The notes under the pieces are model-generated. The model was not told the origin of the DNA. It was given only the letters and a program-made list of their open reading frames with translations, and ran no database searches. Positions 42,183 through 51,576 of a DNA stretch of 64,000 bases are shown here, piece by piece. How positions within the stretch are numbered: position 1 is the stretch's first letter; the number at the start of each line of letters is the position of its first letter. The position numbers were made by a program, and so were the translations under genes. This DNA is from Gammaproteobacteria bacterium (GTDB taxonomy: Bacteria; Pseudomonadota; Gammaproteobacteria; Steroidobacterales; Steroidobacteraceae), in NCBI GenBank assembly GCA_028293765.1, contig JAQGOG010000097.1:102477-166476 (forward strand), written 5' to 3'.

Positions 42183-44861
42183 TCAGCCGCTGTTGCGCAG
42201 CGCCGTGGCGACGGCGTTGATCGAGAGCTGAATACCTTCTCGAACGCGCACGTCCTGCTCCCCGGCCCGATGCCGCTTCAGCAGTTCGACTTGCAGCAGA
42301 TTCAGGGGCTCGACATACGGCAGACGCAAGCGTATGGAGGCGTCCAGGGTCGGGTTGTTTTCCAGAATCCGTGCTTGTCCGGTGATGGCGAGCAGGCAGT
42401 CGTGCGTGGCGCGCCAAGCCGAATGAATGCGGTTGAACAATCGTTCCGCCAGGGATCCATCCTCCACGAGGGTTGCGTAGCGCCGCGCGATCGCCATGTC
42501 GGACTTTGCCAGCACCATTTCCATGTTGTCGAGCGTTGCACGGAAGAACGGCCACGCGGTGGCCATTTCGCGCAGCAACCCCTGATCCGGGAACGATCGC
42601 AGGGCCTGGCCCGCTCCGTACCAGCCGGGCAACATCACGCGTGCCTGGGCCCAACTGAAGACCCACGGAATCGCGCGCAGGTCCTCGATCCGATCCGACT
42701 TGGTCCGCGCAGCCGGCCGCGAGCCGATTTTCAGCTCCGCGATTTCCGCCAGCGGCGTCATTTGCCGGAAGAACGTCTTGAAGCCTTCAGTCTCATAGAC
42801 CAGCTCGCGATAAGCCCTGAACGCGCCCTTTGAGATGACGTCCATGGCGTGCGCGAAGCGCGCGACTTCCTCGGTCGACGTCGCCGCGGGCTCGAGTGAG
42901 GCCAGCAGGGTCGCCGAAGTGATCGCCTCCAGGTTGGCCGCCGCGCTGTCGCGCGTCCCATACTTCGCAGCGATCACCTCGCCTTGCTCGGTAATGCGGA
43001 TTCGGCCCTGAACGGTGCCCCGCGGCTGCGCTCGAATGGCTGCGAAAGACGAGCCGCCGCCGCGCCCGACGGCGCCGCCGCGTCCGTGGAAGATCTGCAT
43101 CGCCGTCTGGGTTTCCTCGAAGACCTGGGCGAGCGCGCTCGTGGCCTGATTCAGACTCCAGACCGAAGTCAGATAGCCTCCGTCTTTGTTCGAATCGGAG
43201 TAGCCGACCATCACCTCCTGATAACCGCGCCGGCCCGCCGCCTGCCGCACTTCCGGCAAAGACAGCCACGAGCGCATCACATGGGGTGCCTGCTGGAGAT
43301 CGCCGATGGTCTCGAAGAGCGGCACCACCATGATCGCGGCGGCACCCGGGTCGGCCGGCCGGTACAGACCCGCCTCCTTCAACATCACGCTCACTTCGAG
43401 AAGGTCGGAAACGCTCTCGCACTTGGAGATGACGTAGGTCGTGATGCACGCCGCCCCATATTGCTGATGGGCCTGCGCAGCCGCGCGCACGATGGCGAGC
43501 TCGGATTGAGTCTCCTCGGCGTAGCCGGCGAACGGACTTGCGAGGAGCCGTGCGCTTGCAAGCTCACGCCTCAGGAGGGCAACACGGGCGTCCTCATCAA
43601 GATCCAGATACGCGGGCTCAACGCCGGCCACGTTCAATAGATCGGCTATCACGCGCGCGTGCACGTCCGAATTCTGTCGCAGGTCGAGGGTCGCCAGATG
43701 AAATCCGCAACTGTCGACCGCCCGTATCAGCCGGCCGAGCGCGCCCCCCGTGGCCAGCAGGCCTGCACCGTTCTGGGCCAGGGAGTGTGCAATATCGACC
43801 AGCTCGGTGCGAAATTCCTCGGGTCCGCGGTAGGGCTCGCCGGCAACCGAAGCGCGCCTCGCCGGTGGCTGCCCGGTGAATTGCTCATAAGTCGCGGCCA
43901 GGCGCGCGTAGCAGCCGGTCAGCGCAAGACGATATGGCTCGTCCCGGCGCGCCGGATTCACGTCACCGCTAGTAGCAGCAAGCCTCTCGACCTCCGTCGT
44001 GACGTGGGCCAGCTCGGTGGAAATGGAAAGCTCCGCCCCGAGCGCGTGCAGCTGATCCAGGTAGCTCTCGAGAGCGGCCTGGGATGCGCGACCCAGCGCG
44101 AGACGCAGCGAATCCGCATTCACATTGGGATTGCCGTCGCGGTCGCCACCGATCCAGCTCCCGAGACGCAAAAAGCTCTTGGGGCGGTGGGCTAGCGCGC
44201 GCTCCCAGCGTCCGTAGAGCATCGGCAGCACCGGTAAGAACACATCGCGCAGATAGGTAAGCGCAATCGCGACTTCATCGGCCACGTAGAGACGCTCGCG
44301 ACGTAACGGGCGGGTCTGCCACAACAGCGCGATTTGCCTGAGAAGCGCCTCCTCGATGGAGCCTCCGTTCGGCGCTTCCGTGCGCCCCAGGTCACGCTGC
44401 CGCATCAGGTCCGCGATACGGTTGCGATGATCGATCATGCTCTTGCGCATGACTTCGGTTGGATGTGCCGTGAGTACGGGAACAATGAGGGCCGCATCCA
44501 GCAACGCGGCCGCTCGATCGGCGCCAATGCCCTTCGCAGCCAGACGCTGCAGGGCTGTCGCCACGTCCTCACCGGACTCATTCAGTCCGCCTTGCCGGTC
44601 CTCCGCCAGATTCGCCAGCATCGAGAACAACATGAACGCACGAACGAACGCGAGTGTGTCGTCGAGGCTGAGTGCGTCCAGGCCGCGATCCATCGCGGCC
44701 GCATCCGCAATACCGCGGTGCCGGTCGACGGAGCTGGCCCGAATGCTCTCGATGCGCTCGAACAACCGCTCGCCGCCGTAGGCCCGGATGACGTCCCCGA
44801 GAAGCTTGCCGAGGTAGCGAATATCCGAGTTCTGGGCGATCGGTTTGGCGGGGGCTATCAC
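42183..44861 (-). CDS. ppc: Phosphoenolpyruvate carboxylase
   Basis: An 892-residue cytoplasmic enzyme of full length. Catalytic signatures: VLTAHPTEVMRKS (His about 133), GGDRDGNPNVN, the glycine loop HGRGGAVGRGGG, GYSDSNKDGGY, and QARVMLPGWYG; the C-terminus ends NAVATALRNSG, matching the family end. It fixes bicarbonate onto PEP to give oxaloacetate and so refills the TCA cycle. It is a single gene, 85 bases before the PQQ dehydrogenase gene on the same strand. Confidence 0.98.
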   Translation of the reverse strand: MIAPAKPIAQNSDIRYLGKLLGDVIRAYGGERLFERIESIRASSVDRHRGIADAAAMDRGLDALSLDDTLAFVRAFMLFSMLANLAEDRQGGLNESGEDVATALQRLAAKGIGADRAAALLDAALIVPVLTAHPTEVMRKSMIDHRNRIADLMRQRDLGRTEAPNGGSIEEALLRQIALLWQTRPLRRERLYVADEVAIALTYLRDVFLPVLPMLYGRWERALAHRPKSFLRLGSWIGGDRDGNPNVNADSLRLALGRASQAALESYLDQLHALGAELSISTELAHVTTEVERLAATSGDVNPARRDEPYRLALTGCYARLAATYEQFTGQPPARRASVAGEPYRGPEEFRTELVDIAHSLAQNGAGLLATGGALGRLIRAVDSCGFHLATLDLRQNSDVHARVIADLLNVAGVEPAYLDLDEDARVALLRRELASARLLASPFAGYAEETQSELAIVRAAAQAHQQYGAACITTYVISKCESVSDLLEVSVMLKEAGLYRPADPGAAAIMVVPLFETIGDLQQAPHVMRSWLSLPEVRQAAGRRGYQEVMVGYSDSNKDGGYLTSVWSLNQATSALAQVFEETQTAMQIFHGRGGAVGRGGGSSFAAIRAQPRGTVQGRIRITEQGEVIAAKYGTRDSAAANLEAITSATLLASLEPAATSTEEVARFAHAMDVISKGAFRAYRELVYETEGFKTFFRQMTPLAEIAELKIGSRPAARTKSDRIEDLRAIPWVFSWAQARVMLPGWYGAGQALRSFPDQGLLREMATAWPFFRATLDNMEMVLAKSDMAIARRYATLVEDGSLAERLFNRIHSAWRATHDCLLAITGQARILENNPTLDASIRLRLPYVEPLNLLQVELLKRHRAGEQDVRVREGIQLSINAVATALRNSG

Positions 44862-45255
44862 GACAGGCTCTCAATATAAAGTGGGGCGACCATTGGGCAA
44901 ATCCCTGCTTCCCATGCAAGAAACCGGCCTCCGCGGGGATTACGCAAGCCCACGCTCAGCGCGGCTCGGGCGCAAGGCGAAGCTCCCGCCGACGTTGCCA
45001 TGAGGGCGCTCGCACTTTACAGGAGAAAGTAGTCAAGGCCGTGGCCGTGTGGTGACTGCGCAGCAGTCGTCGCGGCGCGGTCTTCAAACTTGCTACACCT
45101 GACGACGTGAACGGAATGCGTAAGGGAGCAAACAACGTGAAAGCGGGCGAACCCGAAAACCCAACGGGTGCGACGCGTGCGTCGCACGGGATGGCCGAGA
45201 GGGACATCCCCGGATCGACGGTGAGCGGACAACGTTCGTGTAGAAGGAGACTGCA
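44862..45255. other. Divergent intergenic region between ppc and HAF-repeat gene
   Basis: The 394 bases hold the promoters of both genes. No gene-like frame was seen. A 20-base palindrome at 45168-45187 lies in the leader of the HAF-repeat gene. Confidence 0.4.
45168..45187. promoter_or_regulatory. Near-perfect palindrome upstream of HAF-repeat gene
   Basis: GTGCGACGC-GT-GCGTCGCAC, a 9-base stem with 2-base centre, about 70 bases upstream of the start codon at 45256. Possible operator; a leader-RNA hairpin is less likely with so short a loop. Confidence 0.45.
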
Positions 45256-46347
45256 ATGCGTAGAATGACGCTCCCCCCATCCCTCATCCTGTCGCTTTGC
45301 GTGTGCGGCCCCGTCTCGGCCGCGCAATATTCAATGATCGAAATCCCGGCGCCGCTGACCGAGGCGACGGGATTGAACAACAAAGGCGAGGTCGTCGGAA
45401 CTAACGGCGGGAATGGCGCCTACTACTATCAGCACAGCAGTGGAGTGGTGGTCCAACTGCCGGGCGGATGGGGCGTGGCGGGTATCAACGACGGCGGCAA
45501 GATTGTCGGCACCACAAACCCTGCCAGCAGCGGACTCATAGCGACCGTGTGGTACCTCAGCGGCGGCTCAGAGCAGCTTTGGGGGGGTGAGAGCATTGGC
45601 CGCGGCGTCGCCAATTCCGGGGCCGTCGTCGGTAACACTCCCACGGCACATCTGAACGATTCCGCCGTTCTGTGGCGCTGGAAGGATCACTCGATCACGC
45701 ACCTGGGCACGCTGGTCGTCAACAACCCGCACATGTTCGTCTTTGACCCCTCGAGCGATGCGTCCGCGGTCAATGACCAGGTCCACATTGTGGGTATGTC
45801 CGACGTCATCATTGGCAATCCCGCTAGCCCGTCCGCTTACGTGACGAAGCACGCATTCCTGTGGCAGAACGGAGCCATGGCGGATTTGGGCGCCCTGCCG
45901 GGCGGGAAGTACAGCACTGCACGGGGCATGAACGGCAAGGACGTCAGCGTCGGAGGCTCCGAGAGCGCCAAGGGCTACCACGCTTTCGTCCATCAGGGCC
46001 AAATGCTCGATCTTGGAAATCTTGCCAACGATCCAAACTTGAACAGTGAGGCAAGCGGGATCAATGATCGTGGCGAGGTCGTGGGCTGGTCGGAGGTTCG
46101 TCTCACAACAGACAATTCCATCACCCAGCGTGCATTTGTGTACAGCGCGGGTCGAATGTGGAACCTGACTTTCCAAGTCGCCCCGAGCAGCCCCCTGGCG
46201 GGCAAGGTGCGCCTCACTGACGCCGTAGCCATCAATTGCAACGGTTGGATCGCGGCGAACGGCTACGACGCACAGACGCATGCGAATCACGCGTACCTGC
46301 TGATGTTGCAAGTGCCTCAGCGCCCCGAGTGCCCGCGCCCCAGGTAA
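45256..46347 (+). CDS. Secreted HAF-repeat protein
   Basis: A 363-residue protein with AAGGAGA upstream and a signal peptide (LPPSLILSLCVCGPVSAAQ). It consists of beta-propeller-like HAF repeats: ATGLNNKGEVVGTN, VAGINDGGKIVGT, HAFLWQNGAMADLGALPGG and HAFVHQGQMLDLGNL, each with the alternating IN(D/N)xGxVVG and HAFxWxxGxMxDLG halves. The family is extracellular and of unknown function. Its stop is followed by a strong palindromic hairpin. Confidence 0.9.
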   Translation: MRRMTLPPSLILSLCVCGPVSAAQYSMIEIPAPLTEATGLNNKGEVVGTNGGNGAYYYQHSSGVVVQLPGGWGVAGINDGGKIVGTTNPASSGLIATVWYLSGGSEQLWGGESIGRGVANSGAVVGNTPTAHLNDSAVLWRWKDHSITHLGTLVVNNPHMFVFDPSSDASAVNDQVHIVGMSDVIIGNPASPSAYVTKHAFLWQNGAMADLGALPGGKYSTARGMNGKDVSVGGSESAKGYHAFVHQGQMLDLGNLANDPNLNSEASGINDRGEVVGWSEVRLTTDNSITQRAFVYSAGRMWNLTFQVAPSSPLAGKVRLTDAVAINCNGWIAANGYDAQTHANHAYLLMLQVPQRPECPRPR

Positions 46348-46351
46348 GACA

Positions 46352-46378
46352 TCGCCCCTGAGCTCAGCTCAGGGGCGA
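46352..46378. terminator. Bidirectional hairpin between convergent genes
   Basis: A perfect inverted repeat with 13-base arms starting TCGCCCCTGAGCT, 4 bases after the HAF gene stop and between two convergent genes. No T-run, but stem strength and position fit a terminator. Confidence 0.65.
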
Positions 46379-46468
46379 CGAAAGCGCCCGCCGGGAAGCA
46401 ACAGTGCCGCTGGGCCGGCGCAAATTTCGGCACTCTGCCATGGCGCGGCGAGGTCACCGCCACGTCAA

Positions 46469-47968
46469 CTATCTGTCATCCCCGTCGCGCCCGGTCGAGG
46501 CGGGGACCGACGGGCTGACTTTAGTTATCGAGCCGCTGAGCACATAACCGCGCTGACTCGGTGCGAAGCGCGGCGCCAGCAGACCGTCGTTTATTTCCCT
46601 AGTCACCGCGAAACGGTTGAACTGCGTGGCCGGAATGAACAGCCTCGAGTTTGGCTGGCCGTTGTCGGAAGTGCCTTCGAAATCGGCCTCGACGAAAGTG
46701 ATGACGCCATCGGAATTGCTGTCCACGCGTGCCACTTCCGCCGCATAGGCATCAAACAGCCGCTTGCTCAGATCCTGCACGCCCGGCTCGAACGAGCTCA
46801 GGCGCACATAGACGTCGAGCAGGATTTCATTGGCGAGTCCGCTCGGGATGAAGCGCAGACGTTTCTCCTTCTGATCGTCGATGTTGGCCGTCGGCCGGTC
46901 GGGGTCGGTAGGGCTCGCATTCGCGCCGCGATCCGGGTCACGCGGATGATTGGGATCGTCCCCGTACACCAGCTTCAGCGGCACCTGGCTGTTCGAAACG
47001 CCCGCCGGGCCCGAACCGGGGATTAAAGACTGCACGTCGTACTGCAGCCCCGCGGCGAATGTTCCCGGCACGCCACCCGTAGAGGGCAGCTCGTAGCCCG
47101 GAAATACCCAATCCGTGTATTGATTGAATTCCCAATAGGCATGGCAATCACTTTGCTGCAGGCAGTTGTACGCTCCCATGCTGAGGAAGACGGGCACCAC
47201 GTTGGTCTGCATGTCGGGAAAGTGGTCGCTGGCTTTCGGGAAATGCACGTCTTTGCCGTCCATGGTAAAGATCGCGCCGGGAACGTCGCGGTGATCGCCG
47301 AGTTTCGCGACCGCTGCGGCGTCGGCCGCGCTCATGCTGCCGAACGCTGCATGCCCGTCCTGACGCGGCGGGGCCACCTGAGGCACTACCAGGTCGTGCA
47401 ACATCCAGCCTTCGTACCAGCCGGACTCGTTGTTTATGACGAACAGCCCGGAAATATCCGTGAAGATGTCGATGAACGATCCGACGTTCCCTGGATCGGT
47501 CGGCAGACCCGGCTTCGGCTCGAGTACGACGCGCACGGCTCCAATTGTCTGCTCCTGCCCGTTGGCCGCGTTGGCGGCAGTCGGAATCGCGCCGTCATTG
47601 ACACCCGGAATGATCGCGGTGAACTCATTCGGCTGAAACTCCTTCGTGTTCAAGAGATAGTACTGGAACAGCTGACTCGGGCCGTCGGCTTCGTTGAACG
47701 CCTGGACGGGCAAAAAGCTGTGCGGCCGTTCCGCTATCTCTCCTAACGCCTTCCTGAGCGCCGCCGGAAGCTTCACGACGTCGCCGCGATTGCGCACCGT
47801 GGCTTCGTCCTGTTCCGCTGTTGGATTCGGATGCGCTCCTGCCGCAAAGGCGTGCGAGGCAACTCCCGCAATCCCCAGGCTCGCGAGCGCGGCCAAGCCG
47901 GCCTGCAGGGCAAGCGGCGGAACTTTCCGCCTGCGCGCTGCCAATGTCTTCATATATCTCACGTTCAT
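46469..47968 (-). CDS. Secreted protein with EF-hand-type calcium loop
   Basis: A 499-residue protein starting MNVRYMKTLAARRRK with GAGGAGAG upstream and a signal peptide (LAALASLGIAGVASHAFA). Near the C-terminus VDSNSDGVITFVEADF is a canonical 12-residue EF-hand loop (Asp1, Asn3, Asp5, Gly6, Glu12). The rest has no recognised domain; notable blocks are FIDIFTDISGLFVINNESGWYEGWM, HFPDMQTNVVPVF and QSDCHAYWEFNQYTDWVFPGYELP. A short Asp/Pro-rich insert follows (DPNHPRDPDRG). Probably an extracellular or periplasmic calcium-binding protein of unknown role. Confidence 0.8.
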   Translation of the reverse strand: MNVRYMKTLAARRRKVPPLALQAGLAALASLGIAGVASHAFAAGAHPNPTAEQDEATVRNRGDVVKLPAALRKALGEIAERPHSFLPVQAFNEADGPSQLFQYYLLNTKEFQPNEFTAIIPGVNDGAIPTAANAANGQEQTIGAVRVVLEPKPGLPTDPGNVGSFIDIFTDISGLFVINNESGWYEGWMLHDLVVPQVAPPRQDGHAAFGSMSAADAAAVAKLGDHRDVPGAIFTMDGKDVHFPKASDHFPDMQTNVVPVFLSMGAYNCLQQSDCHAYWEFNQYTDWVFPGYELPSTGGVPGTFAAGLQYDVQSLIPGSGPAGVSNSQVPLKLVYGDDPNHPRDPDRGANASPTDPDRPTANIDDQKEKRLRFIPSGLANEILLDVYVRLSSFEPGVQDLSKRLFDAYAAEVARVDSNSDGVITFVEADFEGTSDNGQPNSRLFIPATQFNRFAVTREINDGLLAPRFAPSQRGYVLSGSITKVSPSVPASTGRDGDDR

Positions 47969-48480
47969 GAATCTCTCCTCGCTGGCTCCTCCCCGGAGCT
48001 GTGGTGAATGTTTCTGGAACACCGTCAGAAGCGTCGCACTCGTGTCTGCGCTGGTGAGTAGCGACCGCTGTCAGAAACGTTCTGCCAACGGAAGAAATTA
48101 ATATGTGAAATTCACGGCAGCCGCTGGCGGCGTTCCGGAACATTTTGGACGCAGCGCTGCGTCAGCCACACCCGTGCGCTGCACGTGGGGCACTGGCTTC
48201 GTTCGCCAGAGTTGGCTGAAGTTGGTCACTCAACCAGCGGAAGCGGAGCAAAATCCGCTACCGTCAGCAGCGCGACTCGCGGAACATGCCGGGTGCGCGG
48301 GAACACACGGAAATGTTGTCTGCCCTGTTCCCGCAAGGTGCAGCGCAACTGACTTCTTCAGCCGTTGAGCCCGGCGTGCATTGCTTTTCATCGCTGCCGT
48401 CGCACGCGCACGCCGTGCGTTCGAGCCAGGCGCGCCTCGGCCGTGCCTGGCTCGATGGGTCCGTCATCGCAAACGGACTG
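47969..48480. other. 512-bp intergenic region
   Basis: It lies between the start of the EF-hand gene and the stop of the BON gene (both minus). It should hold the EF-hand gene promoter and, at the right, the end of the BON transcript (hairpin at 48423-48455). I see no gene-like frame. Confidence 0.4.
48423..48455 (-). terminator. Hairpin downstream of BON gene
   Basis: CGAGCCAGGC / GCCTGGCTCG, a perfect 10-base stem with a 13-base loop, 25 bases past the BON stop codon on the minus strand. There is no T-run; likely the end of the phospholipase D-BON transcript. Confidence 0.5.
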
Positions 48481-48810
48481 TCAATCGTCGTGCTTTACCT
48501 TGAGATGACTCTTCACGTCAGTGACACCCTCCGTGTTGTGAGCAATGGCAACAGCCTTGTCCACCGCTTCCTGAGTCCGCGCGCTGCCGGTCAGCCAGAC
48601 GACGCCGTCCTTGTCCGTGTCGACTTTGATCCGGCCCAGGCTCGTAATATGCTCGGCGGCCAGCTTAGCCTTTATTTTCGTCGTTATCGCCGAGTCCTTG
48701 ACAAAGGCCTTCGGATGCGCGCGATCCGTGTCTGAATCCGCGGCGAGCGCCACGGAGCCCAGTAGAGCGCTCATGACCAAACACGCTGTAACCGTACTTT
48801 TAAGCTTCAT
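48481..48810 (-). CDS. Exported BON-domain protein
   Basis: A 109-residue protein starting MKLKSTVTACLVMSALLGS with GAGGAT upstream and signal peptide cleavage near SVALA-AD. A single BON domain follows: DSAITTKIKAKLAAEHI, RIKVDTDKDGVVWLTGSARTQEAVDKAV, GVTDVKSHLKV, as in OsmY-type periplasmic proteins. It begins 44 bases after the phospholipase-D gene ends and is probably co-transcribed, so it may help this lipoprotein at the outer-membrane periphery. Confidence 0.92.
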   Translation of the reverse strand: MKLKSTVTACLVMSALLGSVALAADSDTDRAHPKAFVKDSAITTKIKAKLAAEHITSLGRIKVDTDKDGVVWLTGSARTQEAVDKAVAIAHNTEGVTDVKSHLKVKHDD

Positions 48811-48854
48811 AATGTATCCTCGTTGCATTGTTTTCGTAAACTTCCACGACTCGC

Positions 48855-50531
48855 TCACAATTCCGAATCCAGCGGCAGCAGCGCCAGAAATCTGACCTTG
48901 AATTTTTGCCACGCGCTGCGCGCCGGCTCGGAGTCGTACTCGACGCTCTTGCCCTCTTCATAGGTTCGCCAGACCAACCGGGATGACTCATGCGCAGCGC
49001 CCGGGCGGAACGCCACCGAGTAGGAGTTTTCCGCCTGGGTCATCGCCTCGAAGCGTGCCGCCATTTGTTGCGAGAGATCCGCGTCATCGATGATCAGGCC
49101 TATCTCGGTATTGAGGCGCCGCGAGCGCCGGTCGAAATTCATCGAGCCGATAAATAGCTTTTCACGGTCGAACACGAACAGCTTCGCGTGGAGTGCGTAA
49201 TTCCCGTAACGGGACAGGCGCGCCGACTGGCCGCTGCCCCGCGTGTTCCCCGGCGACGAGCGCACTTCATGAAACTCCACGCCGTCCTGGAGCAAAGATG
49301 CGCGATAGTGCACGTAGCCGGAGTGTGCGGACAGGTCCGGTGCCGACTCGAGAGAGTTCGTGAGCACACGAACACGCACCCCCTGTCCGCGGCGCGCCTC
49401 CAGGAGACTCACCTCTTCCTGCGTCGGTATGAAGTACGGCGTGACCATCAGCAACTCCGACCGCACCTGCATCGCGGCGTCGGCCACAGGCTTGTACATC
49501 AGGGAACCGCGCCTTGCTCCGGCAACGACCTGCTTTTTGTCGGGGCTGTCGCACACGACCTGGGCTTTGGCCCAGATGAGGGGCAGCCGGCCGGCGAGAA
49601 TTCCGGCAAACGGCTCGCCCGTTGCGAGTTTCTCGCGATAGTTGAAACCCGCCGCCGCGGCCTTCGGCGCGCGCGCGGTACTGGGCCTGCGAGGCGGCGA
49701 CGGGGCTGAAGCCGAGGAACCGCGCTGCACGAGCGCTTCCGCGGGTATCGCGAGCGAGCTGTTCCAGAAATCATCGAACTTCGCCGACAACTGCTGTGTT
49801 ATCGGGCCGGAGGCGAACACATCGTCATCGGCGAACTGCGAGGCGGGGTCGATTTGAAAATACTGGTCGCCTACGTTACGCCCGCCGGTGAGCGCCGCGG
49901 AATTGTCGGCCACCAGGAGCTTGTTGTGCATTCGATAGTCGAGTCTGGAGTGCCGGAGCAGGAACTCGGCACCGCGAATGACACGGCTGTGCCCCCTGTA
50001 CGCCCACGGGTTGAACACCCGGATCTCGATTGCGGCGTGCCCGCTGAGCGCCAGCAACTGCTCATCACCCGCCACTGTTTCGCCGTCGTCAACCAGTACT
50101 CGCACGCGCACACCGCGATCGGCGGCACGCAACAGCGCGTCCGTGAGCAGACGGCCGGACTCGTCGCCGCGGAAAATGTAGTACTGCAGGTCGAGGGTCC
50201 GCTCCGCCGCGTCGATCATTTCGAGGCGCATGAGGAACCCGTCCACCCCGACGTTGATGATGCGAAAGCCTGATTTCCCGCCATTCGCACGTGAATCGTC
50301 CGCAAACTGCCGGCCGAACCGAGTGAGCTCCGGTTCGGACAGCGCGACTGAGTGGACTCTTGGGTAGCTGGAGCCGGGTGGTAGTGACGCGCACCCTCCC
50401 ACGGACACCAGAATCAATACGGCCAATGAAGGCAGCCAGGCGTCGACGCCGTCGAGGTACGCTCGCACACCCGTTTCACGAGGGGGCGGTGCGCCCGGTC
50501 TGCGAAATGCGTTGCTTCTTCTGGTTGTCAT
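48855..50531 (-). CDS. Phospholipase D / cardiolipin-synthase-like lipoprotein, copy 2
   Basis: A 558-residue paralogue of the gene at 24953-26644, alignable from the N-terminus (LAVLILVSVGGCASLPPGSSYP, lipobox VSVGGC) to the C-terminus (LLPLDSEL). HKD motifs: HNKLLVADN...GGRNVGDQY and HAKLFVFDR...GSMNFDRRS. In the first motif the residue after the usual Asp is Asn (ADNSA rather than VDDAM), a possible specificity change. The 5' flanking DNA resembles that of copy 1, so the duplication included the leader. Probably a ClsC-type enzyme with a BON partner instead of DUF5329. Confidence 0.9.
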   Translation of the reverse strand: MTTRRSNAFRRPGAPPPRETGVRAYLDGVDAWLPSLAVLILVSVGGCASLPPGSSYPRVHSVALSEPELTRFGRQFADDSRANGGKSGFRIINVGVDGFLMRLEMIDAAERTLDLQYYIFRGDESGRLLTDALLRAADRGVRVRVLVDDGETVAGDEQLLALSGHAAIEIRVFNPWAYRGHSRVIRGAEFLLRHSRLDYRMHNKLLVADNSAALTGGRNVGDQYFQIDPASQFADDDVFASGPITQQLSAKFDDFWNSSLAIPAEALVQRGSSASAPSPPRRPSTARAPKAAAAGFNYREKLATGEPFAGILAGRLPLIWAKAQVVCDSPDKKQVVAGARRGSLMYKPVADAAMQVRSELLMVTPYFIPTQEEVSLLEARRGQGVRVRVLTNSLESAPDLSAHSGYVHYRASLLQDGVEFHEVRSSPGNTRGSGQSARLSRYGNYALHAKLFVFDREKLFIGSMNFDRRSRRLNTEIGLIIDDADLSQQMAARFEAMTQAENSYSVAFRPGAAHESSRLVWRTYEEGKSVEYDSEPARSAWQKFKVRFLALLPLDSEL

Positions 50532-50821
50532 CCGCGGCTCACACGAATGAAACGGCCACGCACACGTTTCGTTCCGCCAACCCAGAAGAGATTCTCGAGT
50601 CCGCTTACGCGGCGATCGCCGCAGGTCGGGCGCTGATGCTCTTTTTATTCGCGGCAGTAACGGCAGACGTCAGCAGCTCGCTCGCGCTACCGTGCTCGAC
50701 AGATTTGAGAAATCTGCCTTAGTCGATTGATTTATGGTCTTTTTATTGTGTTCTAAACGTGTACTGCAGATTGCGCCAACGGCAGCCTTTCCCTGGCCGC
50801 TCGCTGGCAGCAGACTAAGGG

Positions 50822-51397
50822 CTAGTGATCGTGGTCACGATCGTGTTCATGGTCGCGACCGTGATCGTGATCGTGATCGCCATGGTCGTCGCGGTCATGA
50901 TCGTGATGCTCACGTTCGGCATACTCACGGTCCTGCCGCTCACGTTCGGCATACTCACGCTCCTGCCGCTCACGTTCTGCGTACTCACGCTCCTGGCGCT
51001 CACGTTCTGCGTACTCACGCTCCTGACGCTCGTGCACTCGATCCCTTCCCGGTCGATAGCCGGGTTCATATTCTGCCGACCTGACAAAATACACGCGTCG
51101 ATTGCACGCATGATATTCGTGGCAATGCGCGCGCCAATTCCTCGCGTGTCCCGGCGGCACATGCAGATATATCGGCTCGATGCGGTCAGCATCCTCCGAT
51201 TCCTCTATGAGAACAGGCTGCGCGTATACCACTCGCGGCGGCGCGGGTCTGTTGGATAGATCCACCCTGCCGTAAACACCGGGCGTGATCTCCCCGGTTA
51301 TCGTCACGCCGATATTCAGGTCGCCGGCTCTCGTCAGGGGGGCGGCCAGGCCGAACGCAGCGGCAAGCAGCGCCACGGTACGAATTACTTGGGTCAT
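50822..51397 (-). CDS. Periplasmic protein with RQEREYAERE repeats and His/Asp tail
   Basis: A 191-residue protein starting MTQVIRTVALLAAAFGLAAP (signal peptide). The N-terminal domain (LNIGVTITGEITPGVYGRVDL, then YLHVPPGHARNWRAHCHEYHACNRRVYFVRSAEY) belongs to a conserved small exported family in gammaproteobacteria, with two Cys. It is followed by four tandem 10-residue repeats (RQEREYAERE) that should form a charged helix, and a tail of alternating His and Asp (HDHDRDDHGDHDHDHG) expected to bind divalent metal. The tail and repeats look like recent expansions. Role unknown; metal buffering is possible. Confidence 0.85.
   Translation of the reverse strand: MTQVIRTVALLAAAFGLAAPLTRAGDLNIGVTITGEITPGVYGRVDLSNRPAPPRVVYAQPVLIEESEDADRIEPIYLHVPPGHARNWRAHCHEYHACNRRVYFVRSAEYEPGYRPGRDRVHERQEREYAERERQEREYAERERQEREYAERERQDREYAEREHHDHDRDDHGDHDHDHGRDHEHDRDHDH
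50911..51030 (-). repeat. Four 30-bp in-frame tandem repeats
   Basis: Four consecutive 30-base units starting at 50911, 50941, 50971 and 51001, each encoding RQEREYAERE-like residues in the His-rich protein. Differences between copies are a few bases. Unit size is a multiple of three, so slippage keeps the frame. Confidence 0.92.
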
Positions 51398-51576
51398 CAC
51401 GATTCCTCTTCAGTAGTGGCGCCTCGACGCCACCAGGGACTATGCATTGCCACGCTCAAAGCGAGCCGCCCAAGAGTCGCGAACCGTGAAGGAGATCGCA
51501 CTTCGCAATGGACTGAGTTGACTGGCCGCGAAGGACTGTGGGCGATGTGCCTGTCACGAATTAAGGCAGCGTGCTG

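Noticed and set aside
50911..51030. Regular 30-bp repeats considered as a CRISPR array
   Set aside because: The units are contiguous without spacers, in frame inside a protein gene, and encode a regular helix.
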